Positions 27,458-36,315 of a DNA stretch of 64,000 nt are shown here, in pieces (the stretch's first letter is position 1; each line of letters begins with the position of its first letter). A model generated the notes under the pieces. The model ran no database searches. It was not told the origin of the DNA and saw only the letters and a list, made by a program, of their open reading frames with translations. Origin of the DNA: Propionivibrio sp. (GTDB taxonomy: Bacteria > Pseudomonadota > Gammaproteobacteria > Burkholderiales > Rhodocyclaceae); the NCBI GenBank assembly GCA_016705685.1, contig JADJLB010000001.1, positions 1 to 64,000 on the forward strand, in the 5' to 3' direction. The translations under genes and the position numbers were made by a program.

Positions 27458-27475
27458 CTGTCACACGACTGAAAT
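27458..27475 (+). promoter_or_regulatory. Candidate Pho box before ppk2
   Basis: CTGTCAC (27458-27464), the 4-bp spacer ACGA and CTGAAAT (27469-27475) match the arrangement of a PhoB-binding box (CTGTCAT repeats 11 bp apart). It lies about 100 bp upstream of the ppk2 ATG. The second half is imperfect. Confidence 0.35.
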
Positions 27476-27575
27476 ATTCGCTGCCCGCGTTTTGTGAGAT
27501 TATCGATCCCCTCTGGAATACCTCATCCAGCTTTCGACTGACTTTGCCGGCAAACCAACCCGTACTGGACTACCC

Positions 27576-28490
27576 ATGAGCACTGACAACATCCAAGCGC
27601 AACGGATTCACGAGGCCATGCTGGACAGCTTCGACGAAGAACTGGAAATGGAATTCGACGACAACCGCATGAATTCGCTAATCGGCGAACTGGCCAACAC
27701 AGGCAGCGACGAAACTGCGCAGGGCCGGAATTTCTATTTCAAGGAACTGTTCCGTCTGCAAGGCGAACTCGTCAAATTGCAGGACTGGGTGGTGCATAAG
27801 AAACTCAAGGTGGTCGTCCTGTTTGAAGGCCGCGATGCGGCCGGCAAAGGCGGGGTCATCAAGCGCATTACCCAGCGCCTCAATCCCCGGGTTTGCCGGG
27901 TCGCCGCGCTGCCGGCGCCGAGCGAACGCGAACAGAGCCAGTGGTATTTCCAGCGTTATGTTTCCCATTTGCCGGCCGGCGGCGAGATCGTTCTTTTCGA
28001 CCGAAGCTGGTACAACCGCGCCGGCGTGGAAAAAGTCATGGGGTTTTGCAACGACGAGGACTATGAGGAGTTCTTTCGTAGCGTACCGGAGTTCGAGAAG
28101 ATGCTCATCCGCTCCGGCATCGTGCTCATCAAGTACTGGTTTTCGATCACCGACGACGAACAGAATCTGCGTTTTTCGATTCGCATCCACGACCCGTTAA
28201 AACAGTGGAAACTCAGCCCCATGGACATGGAATCGCGCCGTCGCTGGGAGCAGTATACGAAGGCCAAGGAAACGATGCTGGAACGCACGCACATTCCGGA
28301 GGCGCCATGGTGGATCGTCGAGGCGGTGGACAAGAAGAAGGCACGCCTCAATTGCATCCATCATCTACTGAGCCAGATCCCTTACGAAGAAATCGAGCGG
28401 GAACCCGTGGTCCTGCCTGAGCGCGTCCATAACCCGGATTACCTGCGGCATCCCGTGCCCAAGGAAATGATCGTGCCGTCAGTGTACTGA
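27576..28490 (+). CDS. ppk2: Polyphosphate kinase 2 (class II)
   Basis: This 304-residue cytosolic enzyme transfers phosphate between polyphosphate and nucleotides. Walker A is GRDAAGKGG (residues 85-93), with the lid and Walker B region VLFDRSWYNRAGVE at 139-152. The C-terminal signature LDxxD-like region and AEDPLWVVA-like stretch appear as EAPWWIVEAVDKKKARLNC. The length fits single-domain PPK2. The upstream Pho-box-like element suggests phosphate control. Polyphosphate metabolism suits an organism of enhanced-phosphorus-removal type; that is inference. The gene is convergent with the sensor GGDEF-EAL gene, 11 bp apart. Confidence 0.93.
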   Translation: MSTDNIQAQRIHEAMLDSFDEELEMEFDDNRMNSLIGELANTGSDETAQGRNFYFKELFRLQGELVKLQDWVVHKKLKVVVLFEGRDAAGKGGVIKRITQRLNPRVCRVAALPAPSEREQSQWYFQRYVSHLPAGGEIVLFDRSWYNRAGVEKVMGFCNDEDYEEFFRSVPEFEKMLIRSGIVLIKYWFSITDDEQNLRFSIRIHDPLKQWKLSPMDMESRRRWEQYTKAKETMLERTHIPEAPWWIVEAVDKKKARLNCIHHLLSQIPYEEIEREPVVLPERVHNPDYLRHPVPKEMIVPSVY

Positions 28491-28501
28491 ACCAGACACG
28501 C

Positions 28502-31500
28502 TCATTTCCGGCCGATAAATTCCCCGAATTGCTCTATCGGCATCGGGGCGGCGAACAGGTAGCCTTGGCAGTCATGGCAGCCTGAAGCAGCGAGGAATTC
28601 CCGCTGCGCCTCGGTCTCGACCCCCTCGGCGATCACCGACAGCCCCAGGCTTTGCGCCAGCGCGACGATGGTACGCGCTATCGCGGCATCATTCGGATCG
28701 CTGAGCACGTCGCGGACGAAAGTCTGGTCGATCTTCAGTTGGTTCAAGGGCAATCGTTTCAGGTAAGAAAGCGACGAATAGCCGGTGCCGAAGTCATCCA
28801 GCGCGAAGCTCACGCCGCAAGCCCTCAGTGCGTTCATTTTGACGATGATTTCTTCGACGTTGTCGAGCAGTACGCTTTCGGTGAGTTCCAGCTTCAGCTT
28901 CTTCGGATCGGCGCCTGAAATTTCCAGCACGGCCGATACCTGTTCAACGAAATCGGGCTGCCGAAACTGCCGGGCGCTGACATTGACCGCCAGGGTCAAA
29001 TTCTCCGTCAGCGGATCGCGCGACCAAACGGTCAACTGTTGGCAGGCGGTCGTGAGCACCGAGGCGCCCAAGGAAAGAATCAAGCCGGTTTCTTCGGCCA
29101 ACGGGATGAATTCGGCGGGCGAGACCAGTCCGCGTCGAGGATGCTGCCATCTGACCAGCGCTTCCGCACCCGTCACCAAGCCATGGCCATCGACTTGCGG
29201 TTGGTAGTAAAGCAACAACTGGCCAAGCCTCAAACCGTTGCGCAGATCGGCTTCCAGCGCGATGCGCGCAGCGACCGCCGCCTGCATCTGCGGATCGAAG
29301 AAGCGCAGGGTGTTGCGGCCGGCCCCTTTGGCCTGATACATGGCCATGTCGGCGCGCTTCATCAACTCCTCGAAGGTTGTCTCGCGGTCGGCAAGGAGTG
29401 TGATGCCGATGCTGGGCGTGCTGTTGATTTCGTGGCCGTTCAAATCGTACGGCTGGGCAAGTTCGGCGAGGATCTTCTCGCCGATGCCTTCGGCATGTGT
29501 GGCGCCTTCGAATACTTCTCCGCTCAAGTCCTTGAGGACAACAACGAATTCGTCGCCCCCCAGCCGTGCTACGGTATCTCCCTCCCTGACGCATCGCTCA
29601 AGACGTTTGGCGACCTGCTGCAACAGCAGGTCGCCGATGCCGTGGCCGAGGGTGTCGTTGAGAACCTTGAAGTTGTCCAGATCGATGAACAGCACCGCTA
29701 CCTGTTTTCCGATGCGTAGACTCGATGCAATGGCCTGCTGCAGGCGATCAACCAGCAGTCGTCGGTTGGGCAGATGCGTCAGCGTGTCGTAAAACGCCAG
29801 ACGCCGAACTTCTTCCTCGGTCGCTTTACGCGCAGTAATGTCCCGCGCAAAGCCAACTGTGCCGATAACCTCTCCTTCGATCATGACCGGCGATTTGTAG
29901 GTTTCGAACCAGATTCGTTTGTCGCCAACCGCAATTTGCTCTTCGGTACTCGTCGGCCGGCCGCTTTCGAGCACGGCCCGATCATCGGCCCGATAGGCCT
30001 CGGCCAGATCCCAGGGCCAAATATCGAGATCGGTTTTACCCACCAACAGGCCGGCCGAGGCCTGGCCGCAGGCATCGGCAAACGGCTGGTTTACAGCGAG
30101 GAAGCGACTGTTATTGTCCTTGAGCCAGACCAGGAAAGGAAAGTTGTCAAGAAGCGCCCGTTGATATTGCTCGCGTTGGCGCAGCGCCTCCTCGATCCTG
30201 ATCTGCTCGGTGATGTCGCGGGTGACCGAGAGCAGGCATTCGTCGCCACCCACGGGAATGGCGTGTACCGACATCTGCCCGACCAGAACGCTGCCATCCT
30301 TGCGGCGGAAACGAAACCGCATGTTCTCGCAAAAGCCTTCCTGGCCCAGTTTTTCAACCATGCGCCGGCGATCTTCCGGGTCGACCCAGATTCCCAGTTC
30401 CAGTGAACTTCGGCCGATCACTTCGTCGCGCCGCCAACCGGTCATGCGTTCGAAGCCTACATTGGTATCGACGAAACACCCATCGGTAACACGATTGATA
30501 TTGACCGAATCGCAACTGGTTCGAAATGCCACGCGATAGCGTTCCTCGCTTTCACGCACCGCTTGCTCGGCCTGAGTCCGCCGCGTAATGTCGCGGGCAA
30601 CACCCAGCACGCCAATGAGCTGGCCCTTGGTGTCATGCATCGGGGTTTTGGTCGTTTCCACCAGGACGCGCCGACCATCGTCGGCAAAGGTGATCCACTC
30701 TTCATTGCTCGTCGGCTTGCCGGCCGCCTGCGCCTTGCGATCGTGCTCACGAAAAGAATCCGCCTGTTCACGTCCCACGAAATCGTAGTCCGTTTTGCCG
30801 ACGATCTGCGCTTCCTTTGCGCCGTAGAGTCGTTCGAACAGCGGATTGCAAAACAGATAGACGCCCGCTTCGTCCTTGAGCCAGACCAGGTCCGGGATAG
30901 TTTCGAGCAGTACGCGCAGGCGGGTATGTTCGGTTTCCAGTTGCGCCGTGCGTTGACGTACTCTGCGCCGCAAAGCGGCCCCCCAAACCGCCAGTAGAAC
31001 GCCGGTCAGCGCAGCGACCATCAGCGCATACGCCAGGTAGCGCCCATAAGGCAACAGATCCAGCTTGCTGCCCATCCATTTGTCGTGCAGCGCCTGCTGT
31101 TCGTTAGCGGGAATTGAGGCAAAGCCCTCGTTCACCAACGCCAGGGTTGCTTTGTCGCCCTTATGCACGGCGCGATGAAAATTGCCTGAATAGAGCCGGA
31201 ACGCCTTGTTGAAGTCACGTTCGGCATGGTGGCGATAAAGCAGGTAATTGGCAGGCGGCTCGTCCAGGCAAAACACCCGGATCTGCCCGGCAACCGCCGC
31301 CTTCACCAGTGCTTCATAATTGCCGAATTCCTGCAGCGACGTAAGACCAGAATCCTTGAGCTTGCCGATGCAGGCATCGCCGGCCTTGACGCCGACCGAG
31401 AATCCGCGCAAGTCTTCAGGGCCGGTGATGCCGCCGATTCCGGAATGGCTGAAGATCGTCACCGAAATCTGTTCGTAGGGCGACGTGAAATCGAGCGTTT

Positions 31501-31852
31501 TATCGCGCTCAGGGATACGGAATACGGTGTCGATGACATCGGCCTGGCCGGCTCCCATCAACTGTTGCGCCTTTTGCCAATCGGTAGCGACCAGATCGAC
31601 GCGCACCCCGGTCTTGCCCTCCCAGAGCTTCCACAGATCGACCAGATATCCTTTCAGCGCGCCGTCCGAATCGCGGAATACATACGGGGGATAGTTGTCG
31701 TCTATCGTCACCGTCAGCACGCTTCTGCCAACGGCAAGGCTGGCCTCGTGTTCCGTGGCCGAACAGGGCAAGGCCACGGCGACGAGCAATAAGACCAGGC
31801 GGGTGACGTATCTCACCCAGGGTCGACTCCTGCCGCTCCGACGGTTGCTCAT
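28502..31852 (-). CDS. Membrane sensor with periplasmic binding domain, PAS, GGDEF and EAL domains
   Basis: This 1116-residue regulator of cyclic di-GMP has a signal anchor (about residues 14-30) and an SBP-bac-3-like sensor domain (about 45-265, with TVTIDDNYPPYVF at 48-60). A membrane helix follows (about 270-297), then PAS domains near 310-430, 435-555 and 560-680. GGDEF comes next (LGGDEF near 790, inside VARLGGDEFVVVL). EAL closes the chain (GAEALVRW). Both catalytic signatures are intact, so it may make and degrade the messenger. The binding domain suggests an amino-acid-like ligand, not identified. Confidence 0.92.
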   Translation of the reverse strand: MSNRRSGRSRPWVRYVTRLVLLLVAVALPCSATEHEASLAVGRSVLTVTIDDNYPPYVFRDSDGALKGYLVDLWKLWEGKTGVRVDLVATDWQKAQQLMGAGQADVIDTVFRIPERDKTLDFTSPYEQISVTIFSHSGIGGITGPEDLRGFSVGVKAGDACIGKLKDSGLTSLQEFGNYEALVKAAVAGQIRVFCLDEPPANYLLYRHHAERDFNKAFRLYSGNFHRAVHKGDKATLALVNEGFASIPANEQQALHDKWMGSKLDLLPYGRYLAYALMVAALTGVLLAVWGAALRRRVRQRTAQLETEHTRLRVLLETIPDLVWLKDEAGVYLFCNPLFERLYGAKEAQIVGKTDYDFVGREQADSFREHDRKAQAAGKPTSNEEWITFADDGRRVLVETTKTPMHDTKGQLIGVLGVARDITRRTQAEQAVRESEERYRVAFRTSCDSVNINRVTDGCFVDTNVGFERMTGWRRDEVIGRSSLELGIWVDPEDRRRMVEKLGQEGFCENMRFRFRRKDGSVLVGQMSVHAIPVGGDECLLSVTRDITEQIRIEEALRQREQYQRALLDNFPFLVWLKDNNSRFLAVNQPFADACGQASAGLLVGKTDLDIWPWDLAEAYRADDRAVLESGRPTSTEEQIAVGDKRIWFETYKSPVMIEGEVIGTVGFARDITARKATEEEVRRLAFYDTLTHLPNRRLLVDRLQQAIASSLRIGKQVAVLFIDLDNFKVLNDTLGHGIGDLLLQQVAKRLERCVREGDTVARLGGDEFVVVLKDLSGEVFEGATHAEGIGEKILAELAQPYDLNGHEINSTPSIGITLLADRETTFEELMKRADMAMYQAKGAGRNTLRFFDPQMQAAVAARIALEADLRNGLRLGQLLLYYQPQVDGHGLVTGAEALVRWQHPRRGLVSPAEFIPLAEETGLILSLGASVLTTACQQLTVWSRDPLTENLTLAVNVSARQFRQPDFVEQVSAVLEISGADPKKLKLELTESVLLDNVEEIIVKMNALRACGVSFALDDFGTGYSSLSYLKRLPLNQLKIDQTFVRDVLSDPNDAAIARTIVALAQSLGLSVIAEGVETEAQREFLAASGCHDCQGYLFAAPMPIEQFGEFIGRK

Positions 31853-32012
31853 CTGCTGCCCCCCAAAGGCTGACTTGCTCTGCCTCGGGTGGATTATGGT
31901 CTGGAACTACAACGGCATCAAGCCGGCAACGATTTGCCGGGCGATACGAAGCAGACAGGCAAGCGACAGGGAAGGGACCGAGCAAGCGAAATTAAGCGGC
32001 TGTTCGGCAAAA

Positions 32013-32609
32013 TCACATGAACAGGGTTACGTCGGCTTTCTGTGCAACCGGGAGAAAGGTCGCCGCGCCAGCATAGTCCAGGCCGGGAATGAAGTCGTCG
32101 TGGCAGAAGCCGAACAGGTCGACCGTCATCTGGCAGGCCGTGAACTTGACTCCGGCTTCCTGCGCCATGCCGCGCAGCGCTTCGATGGTGGCGACGCCGT
32201 TGTTCTTGATGGTTTGTTGCATCAACAGCGTAGCCACCGTCTCGAAACCTGGAACGCCCGCCTGGATCAGGTTGGGGATGTTCCAGTTGATGCGCTTGAA
32301 CCAGTCCGGTCCAAACGGCATCTTCATCGGCATGCCGGGGTTGCCGAGCGGACTGACCTTGAGGTCGGAAACATCGCGCTTTAGCAGATTCAAGCCGTAG
32401 AAGGTGAAGAAAATCGCCACCTCCCAACCCAAGGCGGCGGCTGTGGATCCGAGAATGAAGGGCGGATAGGCCCAGTCCAGCGTGCCGCGGGAGGCGATGA
32501 TCGCCAGCGTCGGGGTTTTCGATGCTTCACGCTGACGCAGCGCCTCCTCGATCTTTTGTGGCAGCAGTTCCTCGAGCCGGCGGTTGACGACTTCTTCGAT
32601 ATCCGTCAT
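32013..32609 (-). CDS. DsrE/DsrF-like family protein
   Basis: This 198-residue protein begins with a charged helix (VNRRLEELLPQKIEEAL) and then shows a DsrE-like fold: TLAIIASRGTLDWAYPPFILGSTAAALGWEVAIFFTFYGLNLL near residues 34-76 and a C-terminal VKFTACQMTVDLFGF with cysteines. Proteins of this group are annotated as peroxiredoxin-like or sulfur-relay proteins. Cys158 (ACQM) is a candidate sulfur carrier. The neighbour is glgB on the same strand, 35 bp upstream, without a clear link. Confidence 0.8.
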   Translation of the reverse strand: MTDIEEVVNRRLEELLPQKIEEALRQREASKTPTLAIIASRGTLDWAYPPFILGSTAAALGWEVAIFFTFYGLNLLKRDVSDLKVSPLGNPGMPMKMPFGPDWFKRINWNIPNLIQAGVPGFETVATLLMQQTIKNNGVATIEALRGMAQEAGVKFTACQMTVDLFGFCHDDFIPGLDYAGAATFLPVAQKADVTLFM

Positions 32610-32644
32610 TTCAGCAACGGCATCGCTGTTGGCCGCTCATCGAT

Positions 32645-34837
32645 CTAGTGTTGCCCCTCGTAGGCCAAGACGATTCCCGACAAGGGAGGCAGCGTCAGCA
32701 AGAGCGAATGCGCGCGGTTCATCCATGACCAGTCGTCGGTATGAAGCGGTTCGCTGCCATTGCCTACGTTGCTTCCACCATACAGTTCCGAATCGGAGTT
32801 GAACACTTCGCGATAACGGCCGGGTGAGGGAACGCCGATCCGGTAATTGTGCCGCGGCACGGGCGTGAGATTGAGCACTACTACCATCCATTCGTTGTCG
32901 CGCCCCTTGCGCAGGTAGCTGATGACCGACTGCTGCGCGTCGTGGCAATCGATCCACTCAAAGCCATTCCAGTCGAATTCGTTGAGGTATAGCGCCGGCC
33001 TGGATTGGTAGAGATGGTTCAGATCGCGCACCATGCGTAGCATGCCCTGATGCAGGGGATATTCGAGCACATACCAGTCGAGCACTCCGCAGCTGTCCCA
33101 CTCCTTCCCCTGGGCAAACTCGGTGCCCATGAACAGGAGCTTCTTGCCGGGATGCGTGAACTGGTAGGTGTAGAGCGTGCGCAGGTTGGCATGCCTTTGC
33201 CATTCGTCCCCGGGCATCTTGTGCAGCATGGACTGCTTGCCGTGTACCACTTCATCGTGCGAGAACGGCAGCATGAAGTTCTCGGTGAAGCAATACAGCA
33301 TGCTGAATGTAAGTATGCCATGGTTATACTGGCGGTAGATCGGCTCAAGGGCCATGTAATCCAGGGTATCGTTCATCCAGCCCATGTTCCACTTGATGTC
33401 GAAACCCAGGCCGCCGACATAGGTCGGACGGCTGACTTGCGGCCACGAGGTGGACTCCTCGGCGATCATCAGGACGCCGGGGCACTGCTCATGCACCGCA
33501 ATATTGAGTTCGCGCAGGAAGTCGATGGCGGCAAGATTTTCACGCCCGCCATACTGGTTGGGAATCCACTCGCCTTCTTTGCGCGAATAGTCGAGATAGA
33601 GCATCGAGGCCACGGCGTCCACGCGCAGGCCGTCAATGTGCATGTCTTCCAGCCAGTAGACCGCGCTCGACAGGAGGAAACTCTTGACCTCGTTGCGACT
33701 GAAATTGAAGATCAGCGTAGACCAGTCCTTGTGCTCGCCAAGGCGCGGGTCGGCATGCTCGTATAGCGGCGTACCGTCGAAGCTGGCCAGTCCGTGTTCG
33801 TCCTTGGGGAAGTGCGCGGGTACCCAGTCGAGCAGCACACTGATGCCGTTCCGGTGGCAGTAGTCGACAAAGTAGCGGAAATCGTCGGGATTGCCGAAAC
33901 GACTGGTCGGAGCAAAATAGCCCGTGGTCTGGTAACCCCAGGAGGGATCGTAGGGGTGCTCGGTAATCGGCATCAGTTCGATATGCGTGAAGCCCATGTA
34001 CTTCACGTATTCCACCAAGCGGTGTGCCGCCTCGCGATAGTTGAGGAACTCGCCTTCCTGGCCGCGTTGCCAGGAACCCAGATGGACTTCGTAAACCGAC
34101 ATGGGCAGATGCTGCCAGTCGCGGCTACGTCGCTGTTCCATCCAGTCGCCGTCGCCCCAGCCGTATAGGCCCAGGGCGGGAACGATGGTGCCGGTGCGCG
34201 GGCGGTATTCGTGCTGCTGGCCGTAAGGATCGGCTTTTTGCAGAACCTGTCCGCTGTGCCGATTGCGGATTTCGTATTTGTAGATATGGCCCGGGTCGAG
34301 GTCGGGGATGAACAGTTCCCAGACGCCGCTACCGCCGCGCACCCGCATCTGGTGGCGACGCCCGTCCCAATTGTTGAAGTCGCCGATGACACTGGCGCGT
34401 TCGGCGTTCGGTGCCCAAATGGCAAACAGCACGCCACCGACGCCGTCCACCTCGTGCTCGCGGGCGCCGAGGAAATTGTGTGCATGACGATGGCGTCCTT
34501 CGCTGAAAAGGTACAGATCGAGATCGCCGATTTGTGGCAGGAAGGTATAAGGATCTCGTGAGATATGCTCGCGATTGTGGTCATCGCGCCAGATCAGGCT
34601 GTAGTGCGCCGGCAACCCTTTATCGTCGCCGCGCCACTCGAAATGGTCGCTGTCCGGAAAGCGGGTCATCGGCATGCCGCCCTCGGCAATCCGCACTTCG
34701 GCAGCAAAGGGGATGAACGCACGGACAATGACTTCTTTGCCATCGGGATGGCGTCCAAGGACGGCGAAGGGATCGTGATGACGCGCTTCGCTGATACGTT
34801 GCCGTTCCGAATCGAGGTGGCTCTGGTTCATGGTCAA
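32645..34837 (-). CDS. glgB: 1,4-alpha-glucan branching enzyme
   Basis: This 730-residue enzyme makes alpha-1,6 branches in glycogen. The family blocks are present in order: N-terminal carbohydrate-binding region, [43 protein letters not shown] (catalytic Asp), [11 protein letters not shown] (catalytic Glu) and [10 protein letters not shown]. The full length agrees with GlgB. No other glycogen gene is near. The 1-4 glucan phosphorylase or synthase must lie elsewhere. Confidence 0.96.
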   Translation of the reverse strand: MTMNQSHLDSERQRISEARHHDPFAVLGRHPDGKEVIVRAFIPFAAEVRIAEGGMPMTRFPDSDHFEWRGDDKGLPAHYSLIWRDDHNREHISRDPYTFLPQIGDLDLYLFSEGRHRHAHNFLGAREHEVDGVGGVLFAIWAPNAERASVIGDFNNWDGRRHQMRVRGGSGVWELFIPDLDPGHIYKYEIRNRHSGQVLQKADPYGQQHEYRPRTGTIVPALGLYGWGDGDWMEQRRSRDWQHLPMSVYEVHLGSWQRGQEGEFLNYREAAHRLVEYVKYMGFTHIELMPITEHPYDPSWGYQTTGYFAPTSRFGNPDDFRYFVDYCHRNGISVLLDWVPAHFPKDEHGLASFDGTPLYEHADPRLGEHKDWSTLIFNFSRNEVKSFLLSSAVYWLEDMHIDGLRVDAVASMLYLDYSRKEGEWIPNQYGGRENLAAIDFLRELNIAVHEQCPGVLMIAEESTSWPQVSRPTYVGGLGFDIKWNMGWMNDTLDYMALEPIYRQYNHGILTFSMLYCFTENFMLPFSHDEVVHGKQSMLHKMPGDEWQRHANLRTLYTYQFTHPGKKLLFMGTEFAQGKEWDSCGVLDWYVLEYPLHQGMLRMVRDLNHLYQSRPALYLNEFDWNGFEWIDCHDAQQSVISYLRKGRDNEWMVVVLNLTPVPRHNYRIGVPSPGRYREVFNSDSELYGGSNVGNGSEPLHTDDWSWMNRAHSLLLTLPPLSGIVLAYEGQH

Positions 34838-35266
34838 TCTCCAAGAAGTCGTGGTTGAAGGCGGGAAAACATGTTTTGTCCGCTAATATGCCATAAGAGT
34901 AACTAGCGGTGAATAAATTGCGAGACAGGGCCATCTGCGGCCATGGCGATCCCTGGGTCGGTCATTGAGTCGATACAAAACGAATTTGGTGCCGTTCGCG
35001 ACACCACGCGATGCGCTGGATTTGAAGCCCGGCTGCTTCGGCAAGAACTGTTGGCAGTGACCATTCATATTGTTGTCGACGCCGAACTCCCACGAAGGCA
35101 GTCTCAGTTCAATTTCACCACTGCTGCAGTGGCCTGCGCTTCGCCATTACCCACTTTCGGCCTATGGGCGTCATTGTAGCACCCCATTCGAAACGACGCT
35201 GCGCGACGGCGCCAAAAATACCGTCGCACGCGCTCACCCGTTCCGGGCTGACGCGACAAACACGCG
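34838..35266. other. Intergenic region, no gene recognised
   Basis: These 429 bp separate glgB (minus) and the TusA-like gene (minus). They hold the glgB promoter region. Open frames up to 78 codons lack any recognisable motif. No hairpin with a T run was seen. Confidence 0.4.
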
Positions 35267-35494
35267 CTATTTGCGTTTGATGAAAAACCCGTATTCCTTG
35301 TTGTTTTCAGTGCTCGCCAGCAGCTCATTGCCGGTCTGCCTGGCAAAGGCGGCAAAATCCTTGACCGACCCCGGATCGGTGGACATCACGTGCAGCACCT
35401 GGCCCGACTGGAGTTCGGCCAGCGCTTTCTTCGAGCGCAATATGGGCAGAGGGCAACCGAGGCCGCGGGCATCTACTTCCTTGTCGAAATGCAT
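35267..35494 (-). CDS. TusA-family sulfurtransferase-like protein
   Basis: This 75-residue protein carries the TusA motif with the catalytic-type Cys in ARGLGCPLPILRSKKAL (residues 8-24) and the family DPGSVKDFAAFARQTGN block. It would carry persulfide sulfur. The start at 35494 is set by the AGGA ribosome binding site 6-7 nt upstream; the longer frame would add 14 residues without support. Confidence 0.9.
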   Translation of the reverse strand: MHFDKEVDARGLGCPLPILRSKKALAELQSGQVLHVMSTDPGSVKDFAAFARQTGNELLASTENNKEYGFFIKRK

Positions 35495-35661
35495 GTCTTT
35501 TCCTTTCTGAGGGATCGATACCGCCTGGGCAGGCAAGTTGCTTCAGCGAGCTGAGAATATACACAAAGCCCGTTAACCTCAACACGAAGGCAATACAGGC
35601 ACCGAGAGAGTATTCTGGGCAATCCGCGGAACCGACCGAAAGCACACGCCTCTTACGTCCC

Positions 35662-36315
35662 ATGCTCGACATCGAAAACCTCAGCCGTCAATTCAATGGG
35701 CGCAGCGTTCTGCGCGACGTCTCGCTGCGCCTGCTGCCGGGCGAGTACGTCGCCATCGTCGGCGAATCCGGCGTCGGCAAATCGACGCTGCTCAACCTCA
35801 TCGCCGGGCTGGACCGCCCCGACAGCGGCCATCTGGCGCTGGACGGCAAGCGCTACGACGGCTTTGACGACGATGCGCTGACCCGCCTGCGCCGGGACAA
35901 GCTGGGCTTCGTCTTTCAGGCGTTTCACGTGCTGCCGCAGCTCAATGTCCTCCAGAACGTGGAGCTGCCCCTGTGGCTGCAGGGCAAGCAAGGCGCAGCA
36001 GCCACAGGGCCGGCGCAGCAGCTTCTCGATGCCGTGGGCCTGGGCGATCGAGGGGCCAGTTGGCCGCGCGAGCTCTCCGGCGGCGAAATGCAAAGGGTGG
36101 CGATCGCCCGTGCGCTGGTTCATCGCCCGCGTCTGGTGCTGGCCGACGAGCCGACCGGCAATCTTGACCCGTTCAACGGCGCCAAAGTCCTCGCCCTGCT
36201 CGCCGGGCGCATCCGCGAAGCCGGCGCCATCGGAATTCTGGTCACCCACTCGCTGGAAGCCGCGGCCACCGCAGACCGCGTCCTGCACCTGAACTCAGAT
36301 GGACTGCATACATGA
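35662..36315 (+). CDS. ABC transporter ATP-binding protein (LolD/MacB type)
   Basis: This 217-residue ATPase has Walker A GESGVGKST (residues 34-42), signature LSGGE (138-142) and Walker B LVLADEP (158-164). It belongs to the MacB/LolD subfamily of mechanotransmission transporters. The permease gene overlaps its stop by four bases, so they are coupled. With the AttH/CrtC-like gene it forms an AttEFGH-like locus for exporting or extracting an envelope lipid or small product. Confidence 0.92.
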   Translation: MLDIENLSRQFNGRSVLRDVSLRLLPGEYVAIVGESGVGKSTLLNLIAGLDRPDSGHLALDGKRYDGFDDDALTRLRRDKLGFVFQAFHVLPQLNVLQNVELPLWLQGKQGAAATGPAQQLLDAVGLGDRGASWPRELSGGEMQRVAIARALVHRPRLVLADEPTGNLDPFNGAKVLALLAGRIREAGAIGILVTHSLEAAATADRVLHLNSDGLHT

